Assembly (NCBI GenBank): GCA_000320605.2
Contig: KB445808.1
Location: 310,001-374,000 of the forward strand
Source: Gelatoporia subvermispora B
Taxonomy: Eukaryota > Basidiomycota > Agaricomycetes > Polyporales > Gelatoporiaceae
Direction: 5' to 3'
DNA length: 64,000 bases
Positions 1-12,092 of the stretch are shown in pieces; the first letter of the stretch is position 1, and every line of letters begins with the position of its first letter. A model generated the notes under the pieces. The model did not search any database and was not told the DNA's origin. It saw nothing but the letters and a program-made list of their open reading frames with translations. Made by a program: the position numbers and the translations under genes.

Positions 1-1696
1 GAACCGGCGGCCAGACGCTTGCGTGAGCACGTACGTCTTGTACGCATAGAGCAGGCCCGCGATGACGCCGACGCCGAAGAAGAGCTTGAGGACGGGCCAC
101 GTCCACGACGTCGCCGCGCTCGCCTTCGGGGACACCCGCGCGCCGATCTTGTCGCGCTGTGCGTCGGGGTTCGACAGGATCGCGGAGTAGGTCGTGACGG
201 AGATGATACTGCATGGTGAAATGTGAGCGTCGGGTAAGAGGGTAGCAAGAGACGGGCGCACTCGTGGTTGTCGGCGACGTCGCCGGTCATGGCGGAGAAC
301 CCGAGATATGGCGCGTTGGGCAGGACAAAGCCGGGTACGGTGAAGCACTCGGTCCAGTCGTCCCCTAGGCGATGGTGCATCAGCGTACGAGTTGTCAGCT
401 GGCGCCCGCTGTGACTTACAAGCTTTGTACTGGATCTTGACCTGCATGGAATATCAACATCGGTATGCAAGTCGAATGGGACACCTGCACTCACGTTGAG
501 ATACGCATCCTTGAGGTACGTGATCTTCAATTTCGTGGCGACGTTCGTTCGGCGGTAGTTGGCCTGCGGTGACTTGTGTTAGGGAAGAGGCCACGCGCAT
601 CAGGCATTACCAACATACAGAGCAAGCACCAATGCTGTTCGCATCCCCGTCATGCGCCAGGTCGTAAGGAGTCTTGCCGTCGCCCGACATGCCGACAATA
701 CGCGGGAACGAGTACGCATGTCGCGAGTTTGCGTATCTGAGTAAGAGAGGTAAATCAAGACCTGGAACACCTCACGGGTGAACCTCCTTACGTATCCAGG
801 AACACACCGAGACCCTCGAAGTTGTCTGGAAATGCGGTGATTCCAGTTGCAATGATTGCAAGACATCGTGAAGTAAAGCGGCTTACCTGGCGAACCGAAT
901 ACAGGGCCAGGTTCCGCTCGGCCCTTCGTCAGCCAAATCGCGAGGCCATCACCGTACAGGTGACTGGAGTCGCCCCCGATCTACGGTTCGGTAATATTGA
1001 TGAGCACAACAGCATATATTTATGGATAGCGGACTTACCTTAAACTCGACTTCTACCACAAAGTTCGAGGCCGTCACTGGCAGACGTGTCCATAGCCATC
1101 CCTACACGCCAATGAGCTCATCGTGCAATGGACCTACAATGTACGCAGACGCACCATTTGTGATGGCTTGTTTCGTGTCAGGCGGACGTGCTTGTTGGTG
1201 TTCTGAGTGGCATAATGTCAGGCCAAATGAGTGTATGCGGACGCTATCACTCACGACATATGCGTCTGCACCGAAGTCCCACCATCTACACGCGTCCCAT
1301 AGGCTGTTAATAGGTAGAAATAGGACCGACTCAGCTTAGCACGCACCGATTTTGCAGATCCTGGTCAATATATGGCGCATATATTGAATGTGTCCGCAGG
1401 GAGATCGTCTGCAAGTCGGAATGATTAGCCGTTCCACAAGCCACGACACGCCGACGCTATATCGAGAGACGTATAGCACTCCCGCTCAGTCTCTCTGTCC
1501 GGTGTAGGCCATCTAGTATGCCGTGCACGACTACACTTCTCTCGCCAGCAGAAACGTGGCGCGTACACCGGAACATTATAACGATACTCACCCGCTCAAT
1601 TGTCCGATTCGCCAACTTCGTCTTATCGTCTGACGCTCCCAAGATACCCCAGGGCAGTAAGCCCAGGCACAGCAGAAGCCCACCGAGCAGTTGCAT
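1..1696 (-). CDS. L-type lectin cargo receptor (Emp47/ERGIC-53/VIP36 family), C-terminal end cut by window
   Basis: Membrane lectin that binds glycoproteins in ER-Golgi transport carriers. The ATG at 1694-1696 opens a signal peptide (MQLLGGLLLCLGLLPWGILG). Later exons, read leftward, give WWDFGADAYV, NTNKHVRLTRNKPSQM, VTASNFVVEVEFK, GDGLAIWLTKGRA, NFEGLGVFLDTY, the PRIVGMSGDGKTPYDLAHDG block, YRRTNVATKLKITYLKDAYL and LGFSAMTGDVADNHDI. These are the hallmark segments of the lectin fold, including the WLT and metal/sugar-site regions. A transmembrane helix (about WPVLKLFFGVGVIAGLLYAY) follows near position 40-110 and the cytosolic tail runs off the left edge, so any sorting signal cannot be read. 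At least seven short introns. Family is certain; the exact subfamily (Emp47 versus VIP36) is not. The neighbour Erd2 acts in the same transport step. Confidence 0.93.
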
Positions 1697-2084
1697 CGCG
1701 AGCGCAGTCGGTGCGGTGTCGTGTAAGGAGCGTGTGAGTTGCGATGTAGAAGTACAGCAGTTTCAGACCACTACAGCACCGCCTCTTGTGCACACTGAGT
1801 GTATATGAAGAAAGCAAGGAAGCGTAGATACAGCGAAAAGTAAAGACGGAGGAAGCGGGACCGGATGTATGTTCGTCGGCAGCCGCGCGCCGCGGCCGTC
1901 GTCGCCAGCGCACGCGACTTCATGATGAGACGCTCTCGGATGTGGGACATTGCATGCATCGTAACGTTGCATATATGCTTAATCACCGTATTGCATTTCA
2001 AACAGTGTATGCGCAGTCCAAATCCATGCTCATCACTCATGAAATACTGTATATGAACCAGTCCATTACTTCGACACGTAACAT

Positions 2085-3100
2085 TCATGCAGGTAGCTCG
2101 AACTTCTGCCCTTGCAGTACTCTAGTAAATGATCGTAGGGGCAGCGTGAGATGGCACAGGATTGAAGGAATGCGTCAGTAGACAGTCAACCGCCGGGAAT
2201 GAGAAGACGCACTTTGTGAAGTAGACGTAGAAGAAATCTAGGTACAACGCTGTCTGCACAAGTCCCGCCGTGACAGCAATAGGGTCTATTTGCCCACTCT
2301 CGGTGAAGTACCTGTGTAGTGCCAGTTAGTTCCATATTCGCAACATTACATAGCGAAATGCCTGAAGCGTTACGCACCTGTAGATCCAATTCGGAATATA
2401 TAACGCTCTGTAGGCACCCAGCGCCGCAAGGTAGTGCGTCGTGATCGTCTCTGCCTCGCCCGTGCGTTGAAGCATGAATAGTTGCGGAAGGATCGCGACC
2501 GACTCCAGGAATATCGAGAACGACCAAAGGACCTCGAGGACCGTAAATCTGTAGTGGAACAGAAGAGCCAGGAGTGCACAAGGGCCAAGGAGATACTCCA
2601 CACGGAACGTGTCGATAGAAGGGTCGTGTGTTGGCCTAGAGTTTGCGTCTCAGGGAAGTAGGTCGATGCACTGGAGGTAGCAAACTTACCTGTACTTCAT
2701 CTTCATCAGGTACAGGATGTAGCAAGTACTTGCAATAAAGAATATCTTCATGGTAAAGTTGTAGAGTGACACCCAGTCCGTGAAGATGTCTAGGTAGCGT
2801 GTAACGAACACAGTGACGTAGAGCGCCTGCGTCTTGAACGAGATACCTAATGCCCGGGAGGGGAATGTGCAGTTAGTATTCGTATCCCTTCCTCCCTGAA
2901 ACCTCTCAAAACCACGTTCTGAAGGTACGGGCAAATGTAAACGACGAACCTCTACATGATCGCGTCGTCTGAATCTTGTGCAGCAGGATTAATATGGACG
3001 CCAGATGCGACAAGTCCCCTGCCGTTCAGAGTGATATTTTAGCCTACAGCAAAGAACTGATATTCAAAGCGTGCGCACCGAGCAATCTGAAGATATTCAT
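2085..3100 (-). CDS. ERD2: ER lumen protein retaining receptor (HDEL/KDEL receptor)
   Basis: Seven-helix Golgi receptor that returns escaped ER residents in COPI vesicles. Five exons read leftward from the ATG at 3098-3100: [28 protein letters not shown], then [117 protein letters not shown] and a last short exon [11 protein letters not shown] before the stop at 2085-2087. These blocks match the family almost throughout, including ligand-site residues in the RTGEAE and YIPNWIYR segments. Spliced length is about 212 residues, normal for Erd2. All splice sites are GT-AG. It lies beside the L-type lectin on the same strand, with about 390 bases between them; the two are functionally linked in ER-Golgi traffic. 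Confidence 0.97.
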
Positions 3101-4059
3101 GGCGGCTGAGGAGAGAAATAGACTACAGTTTGTGCCAACGTGGATTGTGCACAAGGTTGCGCGACGTCAGGCCGACGTGTACATTATGACATAAATTTGC
3201 ACGTGAATGATTGTTTGACACTTATCTATGTCCGGGATAAGAAATAGGCTTAAACCAAAATACAACGGGAAATTGGAGCTCGTGGGAATGCTCATCGAGG
3301 ACACTGGGCGCAGTGCCACTGCGGTGTCCCGTCCCCACTCTTCACCTGGTCCCACTCCGTCGAATCCGACTTCCCTCCTCTGCTCCTCAAGGACGCTTCC
3401 AGCGTGCTACGCACTATCACATTGCTCAATACCGGAGCTATATTGTGGCATTGTGACGTCCACAGGCAAGTCGCAACTCATCGTTTTCAATTTGTGCGCG
3501 AGGATGTTTAAGTAAAAGGGTCGACTCCGGCGGTGTGGATTCGCGTCGTCTCTTGGTATCTGAGCCCCCGAAGCGTTCGATCCCCGGCGTGCTACTTCAC
3601 GAGATTGTCCTGGCACGCCTTAAGGCCGGACCAATATTTCTATCTACGCGACTCTTCTATGGCTCGCAGTGCCACACGGCCCAAGGCCCGCGAGCAAAGG
3701 CCGAGTCTACATCGAGGTGTTCTTTCGAGAACGTCTCACGTTCATGAAGCCAAGCCTGTGCAGAAGAGATCCACTCTGCTTGCAGGCGGTCTCTAGTGTG
3801 GTTATCCAGAACGGTATATCACCCGCCTACGGCGGGGCGCACAGTATAAAGCGTCCGGGCTCGAGAAACATGCCTGGGCGTGTGGTTTTGTGCGTAAAGG
3901 TGGCAGGCACGGATTCCACATATGAGTCGACGCGTTTCTCACCGCCGGAGAGAGGAGATCATCAGGCGATATGGGTGCAAGCCCATTCTGAGCGCCACAG
4001 CTGTACCTGTTCCTCAAAATATAAGCTGCTAACACTTCTCGTCCACAGTGCAAGCCACC
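3101..4059. other. Intergenic region between divergent genes
   Basis: Separates the start of ERD2 (leftward) from the J-protein gene (rightward), so it must hold both promoters. No open frame here has recognisable protein features. A pyrimidine-rich stretch ending in CCACAG directly before the next gene's start could be the acceptor of a 5'-UTR intron. Confidence 0.4.
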
Positions 4060-5541
4060 ATGCTCAAGCAGGCCGCATCCTTTATAGGATGGGCCTACCT
4101 GCCCGACCGCCTCACGGGATTGCTCCTCCATATCTTCTACGTGTTCTACAGCCGTGTGCTTCGTAGGACGCCACCAGCCGCAGGGACGCCTCTTTACTAC
4201 CAACACCGCCGGGCTATGTACATAACGGCCATCGCGAGTTACCTAGCGTACAACTTCTATACAACCACAGTGTCGACGCCACCAAACTACTATGAGCTTC
4301 TGGGAGTCCAGCCGACAGCAAACATTAGCGCTCTCAAGACAGGTTTCCGTCAGTTCGCCAAGAGGTATCATCCCGATCGCGTAGGTCCCCAGGGCGAAGC
4401 GACCTTTATAAAAGTTCGCGACGCGTACGAGGCCTTGAAGGATCCACTCATTCGTTTCGCATATGACAGGTATGTAGACATCGAGACTTCCTGACCTTAT
4501 CTCGACATTTGACGCTCTTGAAGATTTGGTCCAGACGCGTTGCAATGGCCACATTGCACTACTGAGCGCGAATATATGATCTTTGGGATGATGCAGTCCA
4601 TAGGATTCCACATCTTCGCATTCGGTAGCCTGATCATTTGGACCATCATTGGTGGGTCTCATCCAGCGCAAATCGTGAGTTCTAGTCTTTCCTACTTGCT
4701 TCTCTACTGCTACTCATCCTGGATTGTCTCGATAGTGGCGCTACCTCATCTACTTTTGCATCCTGAGCCTTGAGCTCGTCTTTATCCTGGGCCCTTCGCC
4801 GTATGCGCGAACCACAGTGCATATTTCGCCATTACTATTCTATGAGAGTAAACGGCCTCCTTATACTCGCCTGTTCTCCATGATCTGGCCTCACAGAGTT
4901 GCGTGGCAGCATGTGCGCTTCCTGCACAACTTCTTTTTGTTCTCCACGGCTGCGGTGACACGACTGGCTCCGGCGCTTATGCCGCCGCCGTTGGATGTCA
5001 GGCGGTTGTGTGCTGACATCGACCGCTTGACCGCCCTCGCGAAAGTCCTCGATCGGGAAGGTTCGCATTATGACCCGCCTCTAAGTTTAAACTGTGCTTA
5101 TTGTTTTGTTTTGCTACAGTTGCCCTGCAGATTCATACCCAACTACACTCCGTACATGGACCGATGACCAACACACAGGCGACAGACGCCTCATTCACAT
5201 ACACACCGCCATGCGAGCCCGCGGAAGAGGTCGTCGCGCTGCTCAGTGCCGAGATGAAGAAGATGTGTATCGAGGTGCAGTTGAGGAAGGATGGCGGGCC
5301 AATGAGGAGTGCGTTCGATGTTGCGGTCGGCAAGCGGAAGCAAGGGGCGAAGGAGGCGAAGCATGGCGTGCTCTCGCCGGACCCATCGCCCCCGCCGCCG
5401 AAGTTCCCGTCGAATGCGATCACGGACTTCAGGACGTGGAGGCCGCCGAAGGATCTACCAGCGCCATCGCCGTCGAAACATGCGATGCGGATGGCGGCAA
5501 TGTCGGAGGAGTTCCATCGGGGGCGGTCAAGATCATGTTGA
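4060..5541 (+). CDS. Membrane-bound J-domain co-chaperone, probably of the ER
   Basis: Four exons. The start ATG at 4060 sits in an ideal GCCACCATG context; the frame is open slightly upstream but without an ATG. An N-terminal hydrophobic segment (LTGLLLHIFYVFYSRVL) is followed by a J domain (YYELLGVQPTANISALKTGF) with the catalytic HPD tripeptide in KRYHPDRVG, ending AYDRFGPDALQW. Two further hydrophobic segments follow (MMQSIGFHIFAFGSLIIWT and LIYFCILSLELVFILG). The C-terminal half is a soluble, basic, proline-rich tail after the last intron. J proteins stimulate Hsp70 ATPase activity; the membrane anchors place this one on an organelle membrane, most likely ER, though the sequence does not prove which side the J domain faces. 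I cannot assign a named orthologue. Confidence 0.85.
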
Positions 5542-6606
5542 GTTTTGGGTATGTCTTTGATGCCTGGTGAGTTGATGAATGTGTCTTTAGACATGTGACT
5601 AATATGTTGATTGTCTCAAGGTGATGCATTGTCATTCAAATGGTGCACCGCCGGCCATGTAACTCCTCAAGCTATTATCTCCTCAAGACTCGTCATCACA
5701 ACAAGCCTCTATCGGTCAACGCTTTGCCTACTGCAGTATAACCTCCGCGATGTCTTCTCGTCCGTTTTCAGAATCACCGACCCCCGCAATACGCTCTCCG
5801 CCGTTCTGGCAGTCTCTGCAACCTTTTGGCTCTAGTGGCTGTCGCGATTCCCTAACCTCACTTTACTACCGACAATATCGACATTGCCATGCCATTCACC
5901 CCAACCCTTCCGACTGAGAGTGGTGACCACGAATCTGGCGTACTGTTTAACCGTGAGAGCCGTAGCGTTTTGCTGGCCCCCGTTGCACACTAGTGAAGGT
6001 TCTCAGAAAAGGAACAAGGAATATCACTGCAAGGATTGCAGAGATAAAATCGGGTCTATAGAAGCATCTTCGTTCTCCTTCATAACGACACTGTATCGAT
6101 ACCTGACACTGACACTGTATACCTACTGTGTATATCACCCATCTCCCGAGCATACGTTACTGTACCAGTGCAATACATTATTTCATCTTCATATCCGCTG
6201 CGGTCTCGCCTGAAGACTAAAGGTCATGGATTCGGTGAGCGCCTGTTTCGGATCTGCCCGGCTTGTAGCGCTTCGCACATGTGGGCGCCTATTGAATGAG
6301 CGGTTGCTTTCTGATTCCGTTGTCGTGATTCTTGGATTCTTTGACCGCCACATACTGTGATATGCATCGCTATATCGCTTTCCAAGACATTATTGTTGGT
6401 TTGTGCGTCGTGAACATGCCTGTCAAAATGCATGCTGGATACCAGGGCTCTGTCTGCATGTTTGACTTCTAATTGTCTCGTGCATCGCCTTTATTGTTCC
6501 CCAGTAACGGCATTGTGTTCTGTTGCCTCAATAAAACCATGAGCTCGCCAACTCGCCAGCTCTCTGAAGGGCTCACCTTATACTCATCCGACGTCTTCGA
6601 CTCGTC
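5542..6606. other. Intergenic region
   Basis: About 1.06 kb between two rightward genes. No coding potential, RNA gene or repeat was recognised. It must contain the terminator of the J-protein gene and the promoter of the LRR gene; an AATAAAACC-type motif occurs near 6530, shortly before the LRR gene start. Confidence 0.3.
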
Positions 6607-8314
6607 ATGGTATCTGATTCTGCACCGCCCCGAATATCGCTCGACTCATGGCTCAAAACACACGAGCCGCTGTCGATCACCATCCCCCCGCCAGACTACC
6701 CAGTCGAAGTCTCCCGTTTCTCACCTGATTCTCCACCAATGCCGTCACGACAGTCGACCTGGACGAACACTGTAACGACGAAGTCTACGAGAGACGGCAG
6801 AGATGCCGAGGCGGCAAAGCCGGGTCAACCGCAGGGGCGCGTGCGCGATCGCCTGACGAAGTTCTTCAATGTACGGCTGGGTGGCATGAGAGAGCCGGAC
6901 TTGGTGCCAATACAGCCTACACAATATCCCGCACCGGGCTACGCGCATTGCGGGAACTGCGATTGCAGGCATGAGCGTGCAAGGAAGCGGAAGCACCGGA
7001 GGCTGCTGCTATTTGTGCTGGCCATCGTACTGCTCTATCTCATGGGGAATGTGGTTTTCCTGAACGTGCGCGTGCTCGATATGCAGGATTTGTACCTGGA
7101 GATGGTTACAGGGGCCGTGGACACGCAGTCAATGCCCACTTCACTCTCCACAGCCGCTCAGCAGTGCCTCTCCCAATACGAGCTCAACGCACCCACTGAT
7201 CCCTCGGGATATCCCTGCTCTACCTGCTATTCTGTTCTTCAAGCAGTGCCCTCGAATTTTTCCAGTGGAGATCCACAGGATGCGCAGCAGATACAGAACG
7301 CCATTCAATTTTGTGGTCTCCGGAGCATCTTCGAGAACGCGAATAGCGACGGTCAGACGGCTCTGACTAATGGTGGATGGGTGAAGGATGTACGTTTTTG
7401 CGCCTGGAGTGGCGTTTCGTGTGACGGATATGGTCGGGTCTCGTCGCTGTAAGCGATCTATAGCTAGATCCTCTCTCGTGCACGTACTGACTCTCCTCTT
7501 AGACAACTCAGCTTCCCGGCCGTCCCGGCATCCATACCATCTGATATTGGTGGTTTGACCGCTCTTGAATTCATGCAGATCACAGGAGACACCAATGTGC
7601 CTGGTGAGGATGCTTTCCCCTGAGACGGTTTCATCAGCTTAAATCTGCGCCCCATACAGCTGGAGATTTGCCTTCTACTTTTACATCATTGTCGTCGCTT
7701 TTGACACTGGACCTGCAGTCTTCCGCAATGACATCTCTTCCTGATGATCTGTTCAATTCCCTGTCCAAATTGACGACGCTGACCCTCGTTCGCAATAATC
7801 AAATGGGTGGCGACCTACCTTCTAGCCTCTTCGATTTGCCGCTACAAAACCTGTAAGTGGCGTCCATGTTGTTCGAAGAATATCTTGATACTCAATGTAT
7901 CGTAGAGTCGTAAACAACCAGCCGCTCAACAACCCCCTCTCCGCGTTGTCCACAAGCAATATCCTTCGATCATCGTTGAAGCTGATGTAAGTGACTTCTT
8001 GTTCTGCAATAGCTCGTCCAATTCCTGACTATTGCTCCAGCGACCTCTCCTCGACATCCCTCTTCGGCACTATCCCGTCTTCTATCTCGTCACTGTCTGC
8101 ACTCTCTGAGCTTCACTTGGATAGCAACAATATCAGCAACCCCCTTCCCCCCTCCTTCCCACCTTTGCTGCAGATCTTGGCTCTTAGCAACAACACAGGA
8201 CTCAGTGGCATGGTCTCTGGCTCCTTTTGTGCCCTGTCCAACTTGCAGACTTGTGATTTGCATGGAACTGGGCTGAGTACTGCGGGAAACTGCAGCATCT
8301 GCCAGTTCGACTGA
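6607..8314 (+). CDS. Single-pass membrane protein with plant-like leucine-rich-repeat ectodomain
   Basis: Five exons (6607-7448, 7503-7603, 7660-7852, 7906-7986, 8041-8314) sum to 497 codons in frame. Residues 1-130 are a proline- and serine-rich, then Cys/His and Arg/Lys-rich cytosolic part. A helix at about 131-152 (RLLLFVLAIVLLYLMGNVVF) without a signal peptide suggests type II topology. The outside part has paired cysteines (YPCSTCYSV), an LRR cap resembling the plant LRRNT_2 type (FCAWSGVSCDGYGRVSSL) and about seven repeats such as LTALEFMQI, LLTLDLQSSAMTSLPDDLF, LSELHLDSNNISNPLP and LQTCDLHGTGLS. Introns fall at repeat borders at equivalent phases, as expected for exon-wise repeat growth. 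There is no kinase domain. Ligand unknown; cell-surface recognition is an inference. Confidence 0.82.
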
Positions 8315-8584
8315 TGCCAGTATACTCCACTCACATTAGCCGTAACTTATTACCGTTCTGCGATCTACGATCATGTCTTATGACGGACCACCCTGTGTAT
8401 CTCGTAGCAAGCCCTTCGCCCTGTCGATATCCTCGCTGTAGCCCTAGTTGCCTTATGTATTTCTGGACAAGTACTAATCCGGTTAACTTAGGTGTCAATA
8501 ATACCGGTATATTACCGCTTTCGGACATTATTCCTAGTTGCCATCCCATGTAGCGCGCTGCGTAAGGACTACTACTACCACACC

Positions 8585-9569
8585 ATGACCGATTTCCTCG
8601 CAAGAGAGAGCGAGCTCCTGGGCGAGGAGTTCACCGGCACCCCGACTGGTGGCACGTTTGCGACGGCGAACGGCGAGATCGACTTCGACCGCGCTGCTTC
8701 CGCGTTCCCCGACATCTCGCTGGACGGCTCGGGCGACATCCCCGCGCCCTCCGTCCACGTCGCCGCACAGCCCACGGGCGGATTCTCCTTCGACGACTTT
8801 GCGAGTCCCCCGCGCGAGCGCGTGACGGAGGTCAAGGTCACGGGCGACGACGAGATCGAAAAGTTCGAGAGCGAGTTCCCGGACATTGAGATACCTGAGG
8901 TGAGCTGTGCACGCGCAGCACAGAGAGCGGGCGGACTGACGGGTCGGTAGCCCGCGCAGACGTTCTCGCCCCCTCAGCAGACCTTTGGTGCGGCCCCGAC
9001 ATTTGCGCCCCAGCCCCAGCCGTCGGCGTTCTCGTCGACTCCCATCTTGAACCACGCAGCGACTGAAGAGGAGCCAGAGGTTATCAAGTATGTGTACAGG
9101 TTCCATTACTATAAACTTGGGTTCTGACGTGGTACCTGCCCCCGTGTAGGCAATGGCGCGAGAGGCAGGCTGAGGAGATCAAGGCGCGCGACGAGGCCTC
9201 AAAGGCCCGGCGCGAAGAGACCGTTGGCAAGGCCGAACGCGCCATCGACCAGTTCTACGAGGAGTACTCAGCGAAGAAGGAGCGTAACATCCGGGAGAAC
9301 AAGTGCGTTCTCCATATCCACTCGAAGTATTGTAGCTGACGTTAGATCGCTCTAGGGAACATGAGGAAGAGTTCCTCGCGAACCTGTCAGAGTCTCTGAC
9401 AAACGGCACGACCTGGCAGCGCATCTGCGACTTGATTGAGCTGCAAAACTCACAGAGCAAGACTATTGCGCGGACAGGCCCTGGAACAACCGAGCTATCA
9501 CGCTTCAAGGAAGTGCTCCTGCGGCTGAAGAGGGAGGGTGACGCGGCGCCGGGTGCGGCTGGATACTAG
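8585..9569 (+). CDS. CLC1: Clathrin light chain
   Basis: Four exons (8585-8899, 8951-9087, 9150-9302, 9356-9569) give 272 residues. The acidic N-terminal half contains repeated FPDI segments (SAFPDISLDG, ESEFPDIEIPE). A Pro/Gln-rich linker follows, then the heavy-chain-binding coiled coil starting QWRERQAEEIKARDEASKAR and continuing AIDQFYEEYSAKKERN. The conserved C-terminal segment includes TTWQRICDLIELQNSQSK, typical of fungal light chains. The protein stabilises the clathrin lattice at the trans-Golgi and plasma membrane and regulates uncoating and actin links. Splice sites are GT-AG and the ATG sits in a CACCATG context. Length and domain order are normal. Confidence 0.96.
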
Positions 9570-10023
9570 GGGATTGGATTTTGTATTTATTTTCACACAT
9601 CATACTGTTCATGGACCTTTTCAAATCACAATGGGCTGTTGGAGCAGCGAGAGCAAACACATCTCGTCAGGAACAGCTGACGTGTCTAGATGATGGTATG
9701 CATGAGCGATCATCGGTTGTTCTCAGAAGGAATGTAACATGACTGTCGCAGCAAAAGCAAAGGAGACCAGTCATTGAATTGTAAAACTCCAACCTACATT
9801 AGTGGACCGGAATGTCGACATCACTTTGGTATGGCAAGGAATCTCCACTACCAGGCATCCACGTGATCACTTTCCGCTGCGCGCTGTTTGCACGTGTTAG
9901 GAATACAGGGCAATAGCTTTGACGCCCATGACGTGCGTTCGCCCTGCCGTCCCCAATATATTTCGCAGGCATTTGAGTGCCTGAACCAACTGTGCAGTGA
10001 TCAACCGTTCCCCGCCCTACTCA
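9570..10023. other. Intergenic region
   Basis: About 450 bases holding the CLC1 terminator and the promoter of the lipase gene. No gene or repeat seen. Confidence 0.3.
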
Positions 10024-11408
10024 ATGTCGTCTACCTTCACCGAAGCATGGCTCTCCGGTTATGATAGTCTAAAATTTTATACGCGCACATACAGCGCCAA
10101 ATCTGGCCCACCCAAAGCCGTCCTCCTGTTCGTCCACGGTTTCGCTGAGCACATCGCCCGCTACGACCACGCGTTCCCCATCTGGGCAGAGCGGGGGATT
10201 AATGTCTTTGCATACGATCAGCGCGGCTTTGGACGTACCGCGCTGGACCCGCAGCGCAGCAAGCAGAGCTCCTACGCCGTGACCAGCTGGAAGGAACAGC
10301 TGGGCGATATTGAGTGGTGGGTGAAACACCTGAAGAAGGAATACCTCGAGCAGCCGATCTTCCTGCTTGGTCATTCTATGGTAGGAATGGCTCCTGCGTT
10401 GTACTCATTTTCTGAACACAAAGTATATGCAGGGTGGAGGCCTCGCACTCGCCTTCCCAACGCGCACACAGCCCCCGCCATCGGAGGAGACCGTCAAGCT
10501 TTTGTCAGGTGTTATAGCATCAAGTCCGTTGCTCCTGCAGACGTTCCCTGCTTCCAAGGTCTTGCGCTGGGCTGGCGGGAAGGCTCGGTTCATTGCTCCC
10601 ACTATGACTATAGCCGCACCCGTACCGGTTGAGGTGAGCTATTGTGCGATTTAGGACGTGAATCGGATACTGCCTGACCGCTCTGCAGGATCTCTCTCAT
10701 AATCAAGTAGCCAATGAAGCTGTCGCGAAGGACCCGCTGATCGTGCAGAAGGGTTCATTGCAAGGTCTTCATGACATGCTAAGCGGGGTAAGACGCTCTG
10801 TATACAAACCTTCTCGTATCACCCTTCATGCGACTTCTCAGGGGGAACAGGTACTGGCGAATGACTTCCAGCACTGGCCCAGGCTACTGCCGGCGAGTTG
10901 CCATCTATAACATGCGCATATATTCTGTCTAAGTTGGGACCCGCTCTAGGTCTTGATCGTGCACGGGACAGCTGACAGAGTAAGTTGATCGGAGACACGT
11001 CCACTGGCACTCATTTAGTATGCCACATAGGTGACTTCACCCAAGGCCTCCCAAGAGTTCTACAACAAGCTGACGGTGGAAGACAAGAAAATTTCCCTTT
11101 ATGAGGTACGGTTGACTTCATGGTTGCGGCTGGCAGTAGTATGGAGCTGTTGTGTGGTCTCGCCCGAAGCCGGGTATTTGGGCGCACACATGCTCAATAT
11201 ATCCTAGCGCTGAGAATGGAGGCTGATAGATAACAGAGAACCTCATGATCGAGTACTTGTGATATGTCTGATACTGACGACTCCATCCCAGGGTGGCTAT
11301 CACGAACTCGTCCAAGAACCTGACGGTGTCAAGGAGAAATTCATCGAGGAGATGATCTCGTGGGTCGAGGCCCACATTGGTACTCAGCCTGGCTCTGCGA
11401 GATTGTAA
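10024..11408 (+). CDS. Monoacylglycerol lipase (Yju3-like serine hydrolase), copy 1
   Basis: Alpha/beta hydrolase that splits monoacylglycerols to glycerol and fatty acid. Seven exons: 10024-10380, 10433-10633, 10689-10787, 10842-10892, 10950-10979, 11031-11105, 11292-11408, total 310 codons. Catalytic features: oxyanion motif LLFVHGFAEHIARY, nucleophile elbow GHSMGGG split by intron 1 between M and G, acid in LIVHGTADRVTSP, histidine in GGYHELVQEP. The AYDQRGFGRT block is also conserved. I chose the ATG at 10024 because homology starts there. The intron after exon 4 has no usable GT donor; the homologous position in the paralog at 36996-38455 shows that the donor must be GC (CCG|GCGAGT). No signal peptide or membrane helix; lipid-droplet or cytosolic location is inferred from the family. 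Confidence 0.94.
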
Positions 11409-12092
11409 ACTCCGACAATTTTCGCAGGTCAGTGATGTAGTCCCAATTTTATACACCAACGGATGCCGCGGCTACCCTCAGGCTACCTACCCCCTATGTA
11501 TCTGCTGTTGGCACGATTGCTGATACCTGGTGTGTGATGCAGCGCACTTGAACACTGGAGTATAGCGGACCATCTACCTGTCTTAAACTAATTTACATCT
11601 GCCCCCATACCCCCTTCTCCTCCCCCGAAGCTCCTCTTGCATACATAGGTTACGCGTCTTGATGGTATCGCACAGAGTGGAAATTTCGTTCACGGGCTCA
11701 ATGAATAAAACGAAAGAGCGGGAAATGCGACAGCAAGCCGAAGTCTCATCAAAAACAGTGTGATTGTTCCGCCTTAGATCCTTCCGATCAGGACCCACCA
11801 ATATCTAACGAAGTCATCAACAAGAAGGCCGACCCTCACTGTCTCTTCTCACATGCACACGGTGAGGGTCCTGATGTCACAATTCCTTTGATGTCACTTC
11901 GATGAGAAGTACATCCCTGCTAGGGCTAAACTTTGAGTATCGGTTTAGACGGACCAAGACATGAATGAATTTGCAACAGCGATCAATGCGAAAACGATAA
12001 CAATAAGAGCAAAACGAGCGCCACATTAGTGCACGAACTCCGGTATCCTACACGTGTACACTCAGGGATCTCTAAAACTGCAAACTAGCTTG
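11409..12092. other. Intergenic region between convergent genes
   Basis: Lies between the 3' ends of the lipase gene and the leftward membrane-protein gene, so it contains two terminators. No further gene recognised. Confidence 0.3.
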
